In this document: in pieces, positions 22,500-33,714 of the stretch | Numbering within the stretch: the stretch's first letter is position 1 | Layout of the letters: each line of letters begins with the position of its first letter | NCBI GenBank assembly: GCA_024760905.1 | Contig: CM045735.1 | Span: forward strand, 25,692,249-25,756,248 | Source of the DNA: Plotosus lineatus | Lineage: Eukaryota; Chordata; Actinopteri; Siluriformes; Plotosidae | Length of the DNA stretch: 64,000 bases | Direction: 5' to 3' | Notes under the pieces: model-generated | Told to the model about the DNA's origin: nothing | Databases searched by the model: none | Seen by the model: only the letters and a program-made list of their open reading frames with translations | Position numbers and translations under genes: made by a program

Positions 22500-23655
22500 G
22501 TCTCCAAAACACCTTACATGTGCTGTCCCTCTGATGTGCTCATTCCTGATCCTATCCATCCTTGTTACTCCCATAGAGAACCTCAACATTTTCATCACTG
22601 CTACCTCCAGCTCGGCCTCCTGTCTTTTCCCCAGGGCCACTGTTTGTAAACTATACAACACCGTTGGCCTCAACATCGTCTTGTACACTTTTTCTTTCAT
22701 TCTTGCCGATACCCTCCTATCACACATCACACCGGACACTTTTCTCCAACCATTCCAACCTGCCTGCACATGTTTCTTCACATCTTTTCCACACTCTCCA
22801 TTGCTCTGGATTGTTGAGCCTAAGTACTTAAAATCCTCCACCTTCCTTATCTCTGCTCCCTGTAACCTCACCATTCCTCCTGGGTCCTTCTCATTCACAC
22901 ACAGGTATTCTGACTTACTGAGGCTAACCTTCATTCCTCTCCTTTCCTGCACTTGTTCTCTGCTCTCACTACAGATCACAATGTCATCTGCAAACATCAT
23001 AGTCCATGGAGATTCTTGTCTAACCTTGTCTGTCAGCCTGTCATTCATCATAGCAAACAAGAAGGGGCTCAGAGCTGACCCTTGATGCAGTCCCACCTCC
23101 ACCTTGAACTCTTCTGTCACACCAACAGCACACCTCACCACTGTCTTACATCTCTCATACATGTCTTGCAGCACTCTAACATACTTCTCTGCCATTCCAG
23201 ACTTCCTCATGCAATACCACAGTTCCTCTCTCGGCACCCTGTCACATGCTTTCTCCAGATCCACAAAGGCACAATGCAGCTCCATCTGACCTTCTCTGCA
23301 CTTCTCCATTAACATCCTCAAGGCAAACATTACATCTGTGGTGCTCTTTCTTGGCATGAAACCAAACTGTTGTTCACAAATGCTGACCTCTGCCCTAGTC
23401 TAGCTTCCACTATTCTTTCCCATAACTTCATCGTATGGCTCATCAACTTTATCCCTCTGTAGTTGCCACAACTCTGCACATCTCCCTTGTTCTTAAAAAT
23501 GGGCACCATCACACTTCTCCTCCATTCCTCTGGCATCCTCTTACTTTTAAAGACCTTGTTGAATGTTCTTGTCAGAAAATCTAATGCTACCTCTCCTAGA
23601 CACTTCCATATCTCCACCGGTATGTCATCAGGACCAACTGCCTTTCCATTCTTCA
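22500..23655 (-). pseudogene. RTE-like LINE copy C (RT, both ends truncated)
   Basis: Minus-strand RT runs from EIWKCLGEVALDFLTRTFNK (connector and fingers, about 23600) through [40 protein letters not shown] and [36 protein letters not shown] (FADD intact) follows, then [17 protein letters not shown] and FSMGVTRMDRIRNEHI near 22530. One frame stays open for about 298 codons (22461-23357). The LEKAYDR Tyr is Cys here. There is a gap of about 30 bp just after the FADD region relative to copy D. The 3' end is cut at about 22500 before the CGDP terminus. Confidence 0.92.
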
Positions 23656-24735
23656 GACTAACAGGAGATTTTCAAAAGATAACTCTAATTCAGTTCCAAT
23701 TCAGGTTCTGGGGTTAGACAGACGAGTCACACAACATGAGTCACAACTTTTGACACATGGAACGACACCTAAGACCTTACAAGTGACTATCTCAGTAATT
23801 TCTAAGGACGAGAACATACAAATCGATGTCTCTTGTCTACCTTGCTAAATCTTCGGCGATCTTCACCTCTAAGGATTACTATAATTCCAAAGTAAGATTT
23901 CATGCATTCAATTAATGAGATATAGAAAAAAAAATTATAGCTTAGACTGGTAAACACCCGGTTCAAAATGGCAGTAAATGGTACTCAACCCACCTAGTTT
24001 ATGTCCATGAAATCTGTATTCAGACATGCACCATCCCGGAATTTCAATATCTCCACGGAAAGAACAAAGTCCTTTTCAACCATCAGTCAGTGGGTCACAG
24101 TCGCTTCATCAGCGTAGAACAGCAATAACACATTCCCGTCTTCTACTCTTTGCGCCGAAAGGTTAAGGAAACACCCAATTCACAAGTCGTCAGTGTACTG
24201 TCTTGCCAGGCAGGTAGCAGATCTAACTAGCACATCCTTACAGTATGAGTTACAGTCCAGTCCACCGAGCCAAGCAAGTGCTGCTCTGAAGAGCGCTTAT
24301 GCTTAAATAGCGTCAGAGTGGACGTCATTGAAAACACCCCACGTGATCTAGTTCTGAAATTTTCATTAACTGGGTATATTTGAACTAAACTAGCACAATA
24401 ACTACAGGTCGTAGAAGCATAAACTATACATCAAAATAAAGCTGACGACCTGTCAATTACATTAACTGAAAACTTCACAACTCTGGGAATTTATCCTGAT
24501 GCCAGAAGTTATTCATTGGGGCTAGGATAAGTCAAGTCAGTTAGTATTGATCATAAGCTAACTGCTGATATACAATTTCACACATCAGAACAAATGATTG
24601 ATTCAATACAAAGCAAAAAGGTAACTGACAAAAACAGCTATTTGCATTACATAGCCGAGGCAATTCAAAATGGCCATAAAATCACCATGAACAAGGAACT
24701 TTGCAGATCAGAACTGAGGATATATTCCTGATTTT
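23656..24735. other. Unassigned, possible decayed LTR
   Basis: No coding region is seen. On the minus strand, GCTATTTAAGCATAAGCGCT (24292-24311) resembles a TATA region followed by transcript-like sequence, as in an LTR, but I cannot find the paired LTR or TG/CA borders. Treat as unassigned intron. Confidence 0.3.
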
Positions 24736-25049
24736 ACCTAGTTTCGTAACAGGTGGCGATCAGCGATTCTCTGATTTCGGGCTGCTGTCCGTTCCAGGGC
24801 GGCACGGGTTTCTTTCCAGACCCGGCGTGCTCTGTGAAAATGCACCTGGACGAATGGAACTGCCACTTCGACCTCCTGGCTGGGAAACAGGAGAGGTTGG
24901 AACCCGTTGATCACCATGAAAGGGGACATCCCGGTGGCAGCACAGACCAGGGAGTTGTGTGAGTATTCAATCCAAGGGAGGTGTGTGGATCAGGAGGCTG
25001 GGAGGCAGAAGGCGACGCAGCACAGAGAGGATCCGAGGCTCTGATTTGT

Positions 25050-25805
25050 TCACTCTGCCTGCCCATTAGATTGAGGGTGGTAGCCGAAGGTCAGACTACA
25101 GGAGACTCCCAGGGTGTTGCAGAATGCCTTCCAAACTCTAGATGCAAACTGGGGGCCTCGGTCTGAAATGACGTCCTGGGAGATTCCATGGAGGCGAAAA
25201 ACGTGTTGGACTAGGAGACCAGCTGTTTCCATCACCGAGGGAGCTTGGGTAGAGCGACGAAGTGGACCGCCTTGGAGAAATGGTCTACTACCATCAGGAT
25301 GACCGTGTTGCCCTTGGGCGGAGGTAACCCTGTAACAAAGCCACCGCAATTTGCGAGCAGGGGCGATGAGGAATGGGTAAAGGTTGGAGGAGGCCTGTGG
25401 GTGCATGATGGGAAGACTTGATCCGGGCACAGGTGGCACAAGCTCGAACAAACTCCCTGGTATCGGCTGTTATAGTTGGCCACCAGAATCGTTGTTGGAG
25501 ATGGAAGAGAGTTCGGTGGGATCCGGGGTGGCAGGCCAATTTAGATGAGTGAGCCCACTGGACCACTGGAGTTCTGGCTGGTGCGTGGTGCGTGGGGGGG
25601 CACATAACTGACCTTGGGGGCATCCGATGGGCTCTGGTTCCCCCTGCTGGGTATGCTGAACTAGACGTTCAACCTTCCATTGAGCAGCTCCAAGTACACA
25701 AGTGGCGGGCAGGATGGTCTCCATGGTGGGGTCTTCCCCCGAGGAGAACTGCCTAGAGAGAGCTTCTGGTTTAGTGTTCCGGAAGCCGGGGTGGTACGCC
25801 AGCAT
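25050..25805 (-). pseudogene. Gypsy integrase remnant
   Basis: From 25805 downward the minus strand gives the RNase H/integrase junction (MLAYHPGFRNTKPEALSRQF), then a zinc-binding type segment ([40 protein letters not shown]). The catalytic core follows with [32 protein letters not shown] and [10 protein letters not shown]. The three acidic residues of the DDE triad are visible but spread over at least three frames, so no intact enzyme is encoded. The integrase tail continues to about 24740 ([14 protein letters not shown]). Confidence 0.87.
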
Positions 25806-25849
25806 AAAATTGAATCTCCCTAGATAGAGGGACCATCATGCCTGACGGG

Positions 25850-26894
25850 GGTTCAACCTCTTGGCCGTACGGAGGTAAGACAGGTTCTTATGGTTGGTCC
25901 AGACAACAAAGTGGTGGGCTGCCCCTTCTAGCCAGTGCTTCCACTCCTGGAGTGCCAAGACCACCGACAGCAGCTCACAGCAGCAGCTCAGGCATTCAAC
26001 TCCACCATAAACTGCAGCGAGGGGTCCGAATGAATCGGTCCCGGTGCATTAACAAATTTCACCTTCAGTCTGTCAAATGCCGCTTGGGCAATAGGGGACC
26101 ACTGGAAAGGTGGTTTGGGCGATGTCAGCTGTGTGAGGGGGTTGCTAGGCGGCTATAGTCCCACACGAACCGTCGATAGAAGTTAGCGAACCCCAGGAGC
26201 CTCTGCAGCTGTTTTCATGTCCCCGGAATTGGCCACTCCGTCACCGCCTTCACCTTCGCCGGATCGGGTCTTATCCGCCCCTTCTCAACAATGAACCCTA
26301 GGAATGAGACTAAGGGGACATGGAACTCGCACTTCTTTGCTTTGACAAATAACCTGTTCTCTAGGAGCCTCATTAAAACCATTCTTATGTGACGGAGATG
26401 TTCGTCGTGTTCCTTCGAGAAAATCAGGATGTCGTCCAGGTAAACGAATACAAAGCGGTTTAACATATCTCTGAGCACGTCATTGATCAGGGCTTGGAAA
26501 ACCGATGGGCGTTGGTTAGACCGAATGCATGACCAGATATTCGAAGTGATCCAGGGGTTAAAGGCCGTCTCCCACTCGTACCCCTCCCGAATCCGGACTA
26601 AGTGGAAGGTGTTTCTCAGGTCTGGCTTAGAAAAGACGGTTGAATTGGGGAAAGGGGTGAACGCCAAATCTTTGAGAGGGAGAGGGTACTTGTTCTTTAT
26701 GGTTATGCTGTTCAATCAATATAATCAATGCAGGGTCTCTGGGTTCTGTACTTTTTCTCTACGAAGAAAAACCCGGCGCCTACCAGGGACGATGAGGGCC
26801 GGATGAGACCTGTAGTCAGCGACTCCTTTATATAATCTTCCATGGCCTCTTTCTCCGGCTTCAAGAGGTTATATAGTCGCTGAGAAGGGAGCAT
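25850..26894 (-). pseudogene. Gypsy reverse transcriptase and RNase H remnant
   Basis: Starts with [20 protein letters not shown] and [18 protein letters not shown], followed by [39 protein letters not shown] and [20 protein letters not shown] (active-site YLDD intact at about 26440). Then come [16 protein letters not shown] and [20 protein letters not shown]. RNase H follows at lower coordinates (about 25850-26160) in broken frames. A frameshift separates the first 60 codons from the next 166. The RT is among the better preserved parts of the element. Confidence 0.9.
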
Positions 26895-27893
26895 GGAACC
26901 TTTGAGTAAATCGATGGCGCAGTCGTATGGTCAATGAGGTGGTAGTGAACGAGCCCGGTCCCTGCTGGAACACGATCGTGGTATTCACTCGGAACGCCAG
27001 CCAAGTCCATATCTCCCAGGTTGACCTGGATTTGTGAAACTTGGGAGGGAACGGCCACCCGTAGGCAGTGCTGGAGGCAGTAGTCACTAAAACTGTGTAT
27101 GGTGAGGGTGTGCCAGTCGATGTGGGGGTTGTGGGTCTGCATCCACGGCCACTCCAGCACCAGGGGAGAGAGGGGGGAAGAGAGGACAAACAGCTCCAAA
27201 CACTCATGGTGATTCCCGGACAGTCTGAGCTTGACAGGCTTCGTTTTGTGCGTGACACAGGCTATGAGTCGGCTGTCAATGGCTACTACCTCCTTGGGGG
27301 TTTCAAGTTTATATACAGGGAGGTCCTGTAGCTCAACCATCCCTGAATCAATGAAATTAGTGTCGTCGCCTGAGTCGATGAATACGTCGACTATATGGGT
27401 GTGTTGGGCAGTACCTTGAACTTGCAGGTGTTTCCCGGGTGTCTTGGAGGGTTCTCTCGTCGCTGCTCCTCTCCTAGCTGTCGGACCCTGCTGTGCTGAG
27501 CACTGGGTAAGGTAATGCCCCTTTTCTGCATAGTAGATGCACAGGCTGTTGGTCAGTCGCTGATGCCTCTCCTCTGCCGTCAGCCTGGTGCGGCCCAACT
27601 GCATGGGTTCATGAGAGTAGTCCTCTCTCAGAGGGAGAAAATGCGAGAAGGTTCATGGAGGAGCTTGGGGACGGGTAGACGAGACTAGTCCACTCTTCCC
27701 GGGTTCTGTCCCTCTCTCTTAGCCGGTTGTCCAGCCTTGTAGTTAGAGCGATCAAATCTTCGAGAGTTGCTGTCTCATCTCGTGCCGCAAGCTCGTCCTT
27801 CAGCCTCTCATTCAGACCCCACAGAAAGGCCTCCCTGGAGCGTGGGGTTGTTCCAGCCACTTTCCACGGCGAGGATCTGGAATCTGATCGCAT
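26861..27893 (-). pseudogene. Gypsy gag C-terminus and protease remnant
   Basis: The upper part (27609-27893) has the gag-like [20 protein letters not shown] and [18 protein letters not shown]. The 247-codon frame below has LCIYYAEKGHYLTQC, a CCHC knuckle whose second Cys is Tyr, then VFIDSGDDTNFID. The latter aligns with the aspartic protease D-S-G-A box, but Asp replaces the expected Ala. It continues through LSSPLSPLVLEWPWMQTHNP to the region before RT. One frameshift (near 27605) separates gag from protease. Confidence 0.85.
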
Positions 27894-27984
27894 ACTCTGA
27901 CACTGACTGCGAGCCTTGCTCCTTCATAGTAGCTGACTGCTCGCTTCGTCCCCTTTTGCCGAATGGATGAAGACCCTTTTCATT

Positions 27985-28291
27985 TCCAGCACGAACTGGA
28001 GGAAAAACACAAAGCCAAAATCACTGGGAAAATCAACACGGGAAACTGGTCGAGCACGAAGCTGGTAACCAGGAGTCAGAGAGATTATGGGGATACGGAA
28101 TGGAGGGATGAATCTTCTGACACTGGTGGGAAGCACGCCGCTCCTCTTTATAGCTCGCTGATGGCTGAGTGAATTCAGGCGCGCTCTCTGGATTTAGCCT
28201 ATGGGTAACAGCCATGCCCCTTGCCAGCACCTGCAGTGTATGGAGCAAGAGAGAAGAGAGAAACACCGCTCACAAGCACAGACCATAACAA
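27985..28291 (-). repeat. Probable 5' LTR of the gypsy element
   Basis: The minus strand begins TGTTATGGTCTGTGCTTGTG (28291 downward), starting with TG as LTRs do, and has TATAAAGAGGAGCGGC (28152-28137) as a plausible TATA box upstream of the gag region. The end of U5 and the primer-binding site are not clear and no second LTR copy is found, so the boundary near 27985 is an estimate. Confidence 0.5.
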
Positions 28292-28661
28292 AAACGCATT
28301 TAAAGGGAGGCAGACAGCCAGTTAGTGACCGATTTGCTAACTTTATAACGTTTTTTTGTCCTGAACTCTCTTACTTGTTTGTTGTATTTGTTGTTGTATT
28401 TGTAAATGCTGATATCAGATATCATTCAGGGTCATGCATAATATAATAATAAATATGCAATATATAATAATAATTATGGCATATTATATTCTATATTATC
28501 ACACCAGTAGAATTATATCAAATAATCATGGTTTTCTCAAATATGGTGTTGTTTCATTATTAATCCAAAATGCAGTAAAATTTGACAAAGATAACCTGTA
28601 GATCCATATATGTAATTTTGTGGAACCCTAATTTGAGTACTAATTCTGTCTATTATGAATA
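28292..28661. other. No recognised feature
   Basis: AT-rich spacer between the gypsy element and a Tigger-like terminus. No gene seen. Confidence 0.4.
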
Positions 28662-29110
28662 CAGACGCTCCCCGACTTAGGTTTTTAATTGGTTCTGGAC
28701 GGCCGAACGTAAGTTGAAAGTGAATGCAAATGACGCTCATACTGCACTATATATCCATAAATACCATTACTGTATCTCATAAAACGCCCCTAAATCAAGT
28801 ATTATAAACATAACATTGTAAAATAATATGAAATATACCAAATAATATCAACATTAATTTCAAATAAATGAAATTAAAGCAAAATAATTTCAAATAGATA
28901 AATTTTAATCAAATTCACTCACCAAATATCAAATACAGTATCAAATATAACCTTTAACCTTCTCTATAACATTCTCGATCTTTTTGCTTGTAAATAGTTC
29001 CGATGGTTGATGGATGGTCACTTTACACGAAGCTGAGCCGAGCCACATTACATGAAACTGAGCCAAGTCACTTTTCCTGAAGCTTAAAACAGCCAATCAA
29101 CATTTACAAT
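28662..29110. mobile_element. Tigger-like MITE, one end recognised
   Basis: Begins CAGACGCTCCCCGACTTAGG after TA (28660-28661), with GAACGTAAGTTG nearby. These C-rich openings with CGTAAG are typical of Tigger-type MITEs. The second terminus is not convincingly visible, so the right limit is a guess. Confidence 0.45.
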
Positions 29111-29363
29111 ATGTGAGGAGCTCAACACCGAAAGTAGTTTACTTATTTTGTGCTTTGGACAAAGCGCGGGTTATCTGGAATTTTGGTCTTTCAAGTGAGC
29201 AAGGGCTCATTGAGTACTGGCTTAGTACTCAGCCTGCACTGATGTGAATCACCAGCAGAGCGGACAGTTCTCTTTCTTTTCTGGATTCGAGTTTGCATTA
29301 ATTTTACAACTCTCTTTGTTTAACTGAGTATGCATCGTAGATTGCACCGATCCGAGCAGATAG
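29111..29363. other. No recognised feature
   Basis: Spacer with no coding signal or repeat that I recognise. Confidence 0.4.
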
Positions 29364-29367
29364 TTAA

Positions 29368-30054
29368 AGGGTATCTGTACCCAAATTTTAAAACATTCAA
29401 AAAATATCCACTATACTTTATTATTAACTTTTAAACATCGCATGATGTCGGTAGTCCACATTTCCTTTTCTTTTATATGACATTCCTTGCTCACAAAAGT
29501 TGAGCGCACGGACATGTTGGCTTCTTTTCACTGGAGTTAAAGATCATTGTGATGTAACATCATTGTCAGTCGTATAGCCAATTGCAGAATGTCAGTTTAG
29601 TCTGTGCCCATGTTCTTTACAACAATAGCACTCCTTATCGGTTTTTTGACACACGTATTTTCCACAAGAGCACCAAATATTTACTGGTTGTTTGCTATGA
29701 TTTTCCCGAAATTGTTTTCGTCCATGGTTTAAAAAAAAAAAAAAAAACTACTAGAATGTCTGTTTTTCCAAGTTTCCGTGAGTTTGTGTTCTATATGTCA
29801 GGTATATATATATAGCCTTACGTTTACATTGAAATCTCGCAGTTCCGGTCGAGGCTTTGACAATGATATGACGTCATGGCAAATGCGCCATTTTAAAACT
29901 CCTGTGCTCTAAAGCTTGACGTTAGTGAAGCCCTTAAATCACTTAAAGCTGGTTTGTGAGCGAACATAATAAACGCCCTATAGGTGTATTGTCATTAGCT
30001 ATACACAATATATTAAATTAGGTGAAAATTAGGCGCTTTCACTACAGGTACCCT
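29368..30054. mobile_element. TTAA-flanked non-autonomous element, Kolobok-like
   Basis: Flanked by TTAA at 29364-29367 and 30055-30058. Termini AGGGTATCTGTA and (reverse) AGGGTACCTGTA are a 12-bp inverted repeat with one mismatch. TTAA duplication with termini starting AGGG fits Kolobok better than piggyBac (which starts CCC). The 687-bp interior is non-coding and includes an A-run at 29730-29746. Confidence 0.72.
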
Positions 30055-30216
30055 TTAATTCATATCTGTGTATGAGACTTACACTCATGCTATGCATCTG
30101 ACCAACCATATTTGCTTAGGGTTACAAAAGTCCGCAAAAACACTGTAAACAGAAAGATCACAGAGACGACGTCTTAACACAAGGGTAACACGCTATATAA
30201 CTGATATATGTAAATG

Positions 30217-30218
30217 TA

Positions 30219-30284
<66 letters not shown>
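30217..30284. repeat. (TA)n microsatellite
   Basis: TA repeat directly abutting the 3' end of RTE-like copy D. Confidence 0.97.
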
Positions 30285-30286
<2 letters not shown>

Positions 30287-31536
30287 TCTTTTCCTTTCGG
30301 CTTTTCCCTTCAGGGGTCGCCACAGCGAATCATCTGCCTCCATCTCACCCTATCCTTTGCATCTTCTTCTCTTACACCAACGACCTTCATGTCCTCCTTT
30401 ACCACATCCATGAATCGTCTCTTTAGTCTTCCTCTAGGCCTTTTGCCTGGTAGTTCCAGCCTCAGCATCCTATTACCAATATACTCACTATCCCTCCTCT
30501 GTACATGTCCAAACCATCTCAATCTAGCCTCTCTGACTTTGTCTCCAAAACGTCTTACATGTGCTGTCCCTCTGACATGCTCATTCCTGATCCTATCCAT
30601 CCTCGTTACTCCCAAAGAGAACCTCAACATTTTCATCTCTGCTACCTCCAACTCTGCCTCCTGTCTTTTCCCCAGGGCCACTGTTTCTAACCCATACAGC
30701 ATCGTTGGCCTCAACACCGTCTTGTACACTTTTCCTTTCATTTTTGCCGATACCCTCCTATCACACATCACACGGACACTTTTCTCCAACCATTCCAACC
30801 TGCCTGCACACGCTTCTTCACCTCTTTTCCACACTCTCCATTGCTCTGGATTGTTGAGCCTAAGTACTTAAAATCCTCCACCTTTCTTATCTCTGCTCCC
30901 TGTAATCTCACCGTTCCTCTTTGGTCCTTGGCATTCATGCACATGTATTCTGTCTTACTGAGGCTAATCTTCATTCCCCTCCTTTCCAGGGCATACCTCC
31001 ACCTCTCTAGATTTTCCTGCACTTGTTCTCTGCTCTCACTACAGATTACAATGTCATCTGCAAACATCATAGTCCATGGGGAATCTTGTCTAACCTCGTC
31101 TGTCAGCCTGTCCATCACCATAGCGAACAAGAAGGGGCTGAGAGCTGACCCTTGATGCAGTCCCACCTCCACCTTGAACTCTTCTGTCACACAGACAGCA
31201 CACCTCACCACTGTCTTACATCTCTCATACATGTCCTGCACCACTCTAACATACTTCTCTGCCACTCCAGACTTCCTCATGCAATACCACAGTTCTTCTC
31301 TCGGCACCCTGTCATATGCTTTCTCCAGATCCACAAAGGCACAATGCAGCTCCGTCTGACCTTCTCTGTACTTCTCCATTAACATCCTCAAGGCAAACAC
31401 TGCATCTGTGGTGCTCTTTCTGGGCATGAAACCAAACTGTTGTTCACAAATGCTGACTTCTGCCCTTAGTCTAGCTTCCACTATTCTTTCCCATATCTTC
31501 ATCGTATGGCTCATCAACTTTATCCCTCTGTAGTTG

Positions 31537-31537
<1 letters not shown>
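30285..31537 (-). pseudogene. RTE-like LINE copy D (RT to 3' end)
   Basis: The minus strand starts in the RT fingers ([20 protein letters not shown]) and keeps [40 protein letters not shown] and [40 protein letters not shown] (active-site FADD intact near 31055) and [20 protein letters not shown] follow. A one-base deletion near 30775 shifts the frame, after which RVSAKMKGKVYKTVLRP and LPGKRPRGRLKRRFMD continue to RWRQMIRCGDP at 30310. The 3' end reads CTTTTCC in the reverse at 30285. It is 5'-truncated at a TA microsatellite on one side and meets another on the 3' side, so the insertion target was a TA array. Confidence 0.94.
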
Positions 31538-31607
<70 letters not shown>

Positions 31608-31629
31608 CATACATATATATATATAAAAC

Positions 31630-31692
<63 letters not shown>
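31538..31692. repeat. (TA)n microsatellite, interrupted
   Basis: Two TA blocks (31538-31601 and 31633-31686) are separated by ACACATACATACATATATAT and AAAACAAGG. The left one touches RTE copy D and the right one serves as target for the Tc1 element. Confidence 0.95.
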
Positions 31693-31693
<1 letters not shown>

Positions 31694-31970
31694 CTAGTCC
31701 TTCTCAATAAAAAAAATTAGCATATTGTGATGTTCATTATTTTCTGTAATGTACTGATTAAAATTAAACTTTCATATATTTTAGATTCATTGCACCCCAA
31801 CTGAAATATTTCAGCTCTTTTATTGTTTTAATACTGATGATTTTGGCATACAGCTCATGAAAACCAAAAATTCCTATCTCAAAAAATTAGCATATTTCAT
31901 CCGACCAATTAAAAAAATGTTTTTCATACAAAAAAAGTCAACCTTCAAATAATTATGTTCAGTTATGCAC

Positions 31971-33174
31971 TCAATACTTGGTCGGGAATCCTTTTTCATA
32001 AATGACTGCTTCAATGCGGCGTGGCATGGAGGCAATCAGCCTGTGGCACTGCTGAGGTGTTATGGAGGCCCAGGATGCTTCGATAGCAGCCTTAAGCTCA
32101 TGCCCAGTGTTGGGTCTGGTGTCTCTCAACTTTCTCTTCACAATATCCCACAGATTCTCTATGGGGTTCAGGTCAGGAGAGTTGGCAGGCCAATTGAGCA
32201 CAGTAATACCATGGTCAGTAAACCATTTACCATTGGTTTTGGCACTGTGAGCAGAATGAAAATCTTCAGCTCCATAAAGCTTTTCAGCTGATGGAAGCAT
32301 GAAGTGCTCCAAAATCTCCTGATAATTAGCTGCATTGACCCTGCCCTTGATAAAACACAATGGACCAACACCAGCAGCTGACATGGCACCCCAAACCATC
32401 ACTGACTGTGGGTACTTGACACTGGACTTCAGACATTTTGGCATTTCCTTCTCCCCAGTCTTCCTCCAGACTCTGGCACCTTGATTACCGAGTGACATGC
32501 AAAATTTGCTTTCATCCGAAAAAAAGTACTTTGGACCACTGAGCAACAGTCCAGTGCTGCTTACCTGTGGCCCAGGTCAGGCGCTTCTGCCGCTGTTTTT
32601 GGTTCAAAAGTGGCTTGACCTGGGGAATGTGGCACCTGTAGCCCAGTCCACTGCTTCCACAGGACCCCCAAGGTCTGGAATTGGCCCTTCTCCACAATCT
32701 TCCTCAGGGTCCCATGATCTCTTCTGGTTGTGCAGAAGGGCGGATTCCAGTCCTTGGGGGTCCTGTGGCACCTGTAGCCCAATCCACTGCTTCCACAGGA
32801 CCCCCAAGGTCTGGAATCGGCCCTTCTCCACAATCTTTCTCAGGGTCCCATCATCTCTTCTGGTTGTGCAGAAGGGCCGATTTCAGACCTTGGGGGTCCT
32901 GTGGCACCTGTAGCCCAATCCACTGCTTCCACAGGACCCCCAAGGTCTGGAATCGGCCCTTCTCCACAATCTTTCTCAGGGTCCCATCATCTCTTCTGGT
33001 TGTGCAGCGTTTTCTGCCACACTTTTTCCTTCCCACAGATGTCCCACTGAGGTGCCTTGATACAGCACTCTGGGAACAGCCTATTTGCTGAGAGATTTCT
33101 TTCTGTGTCTTACCCTCTTGCTTGAGGGTGTCAATGATGTCCTTCTGGACAGCAGTCAGGTTGGCAGTCTTACC
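31971..33174 (-). pseudogene. Tc1-like transposase, disrupted
   Basis: The N-terminus (MGKTANLTAVQKDIIDTLKQ, then QIGCSQSAVSRHLSGTSVG) is the paired-type helix-turn-helix, followed by GRKKCGRKR, a nuclear-localisation-like basic stretch. The catalytic part survives separately: FFSDESKFCMSLGNQGARVW (first Asp), VMVWGAMSAAGVGPL, and NWPANSPDLNPIENLWDIVK (third acidic position Glu). The segment around the second Asp is altered: the reading goes from LYGAEDFHSAHSAKTN without the Q-Q-D-N-A box. Between the two halves the 136-bp repeat shifts the frame in each unit. No functional protein can be made. Confidence 0.92.
32651..33008. repeat. 136-bp tandem repeat inside Tc1 element
   Basis: Units start CTGCTTCCACAGGACCCCCA at 32651, 32787 and 32923. 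The last unit stops at TGGTTGTGCAG near 33008. Period is exactly 136 bp with a few substitutions between units. Confidence 0.95.
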
Positions 33175-33714
33175 CATGAGTGCGGTTTTGAGTAATGAAC
33201 TAGGCTGGGAGTTTTTAAAAGCCTCAGGAATCTTTTGCAGGTGTTTAGAGTTAATTCGTTGATTCAGATGATTAGCTTAATAGCTCGTTTAAAGTACCTT
33301 TTCATGATATGCTATCTTTTTGAGATAGGAATCTTGGGTTTTCATGAGCTGTATGCCAAAATCATCAGTATTCAAACAATAAAAGAGCTGAAATGTTTCA
33401 CTGGTGTGCAATGAATCTAAAATATATGAAAGTTTTTAATTTTTATCAGTACATTACAGAAAATAATGAACTTTATCACAATATGCTAATTTTTGAGAAG
33501 GACTCGTATATATAAAATCACCCCTCCTTGAATTGTCACTTTACCATGTTGTCGGGAGCATTATGCCCCTTGTAGGGTCAGCAAGGCAAACAAGTCCTTG
33601 GTGAAGGTCTAGACTAAACATGGTTCAGAAGTGCTCAATGGATAATAGAATTACACAAATTCAGGAGTGACTGGAATGACATCAAAATGGGAAGGAGCTG
33701 GTACGTGAGGTTGA

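Larger units (their letters stand above)
24736..28291 (-). mobile_element. Ty3/gypsy LTR retrotransposon (internal region plus probable 5' LTR)
   Basis: On the minus strand the order from high to low coordinates is: probable LTR (about 27985-28291), gag end with a damaged zinc knuckle, protease, reverse transcriptase with YLDD, RNase H and integrase. This is the order of Ty3/gypsy elements. All domains carry frameshifts or stops. The 3' LTR is not recognised: below 24735 the sequence becomes unassigned. It shares sequence with the smaller remnant at 785-2600 (for example LLENQLFV, KCEFH and SFLG). Confidence 0.88.
31694..33506 (-). mobile_element. Tc1-like DNA transposon with internal triplication
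   Basis: Termini CTAGTCCTTCTCA (31694) and TGAGAAGGACTCG (ending 33506) are inverted repeats with TTAGCATATTGTGA inside, flanked by TA. A second, inner pair of inverted repeats carries CAAAAAATTAGCATATTTCA near 31880-31900. The 1.8-kb length exceeds the usual 1.6 kb because a 136-bp unit occurs about 2.6 times at 32651-33008. The transposase gene is on the minus strand. Both ends are complete, so this copy could in principle still be moved by transposase supplied elsewhere. Confidence 0.93.
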
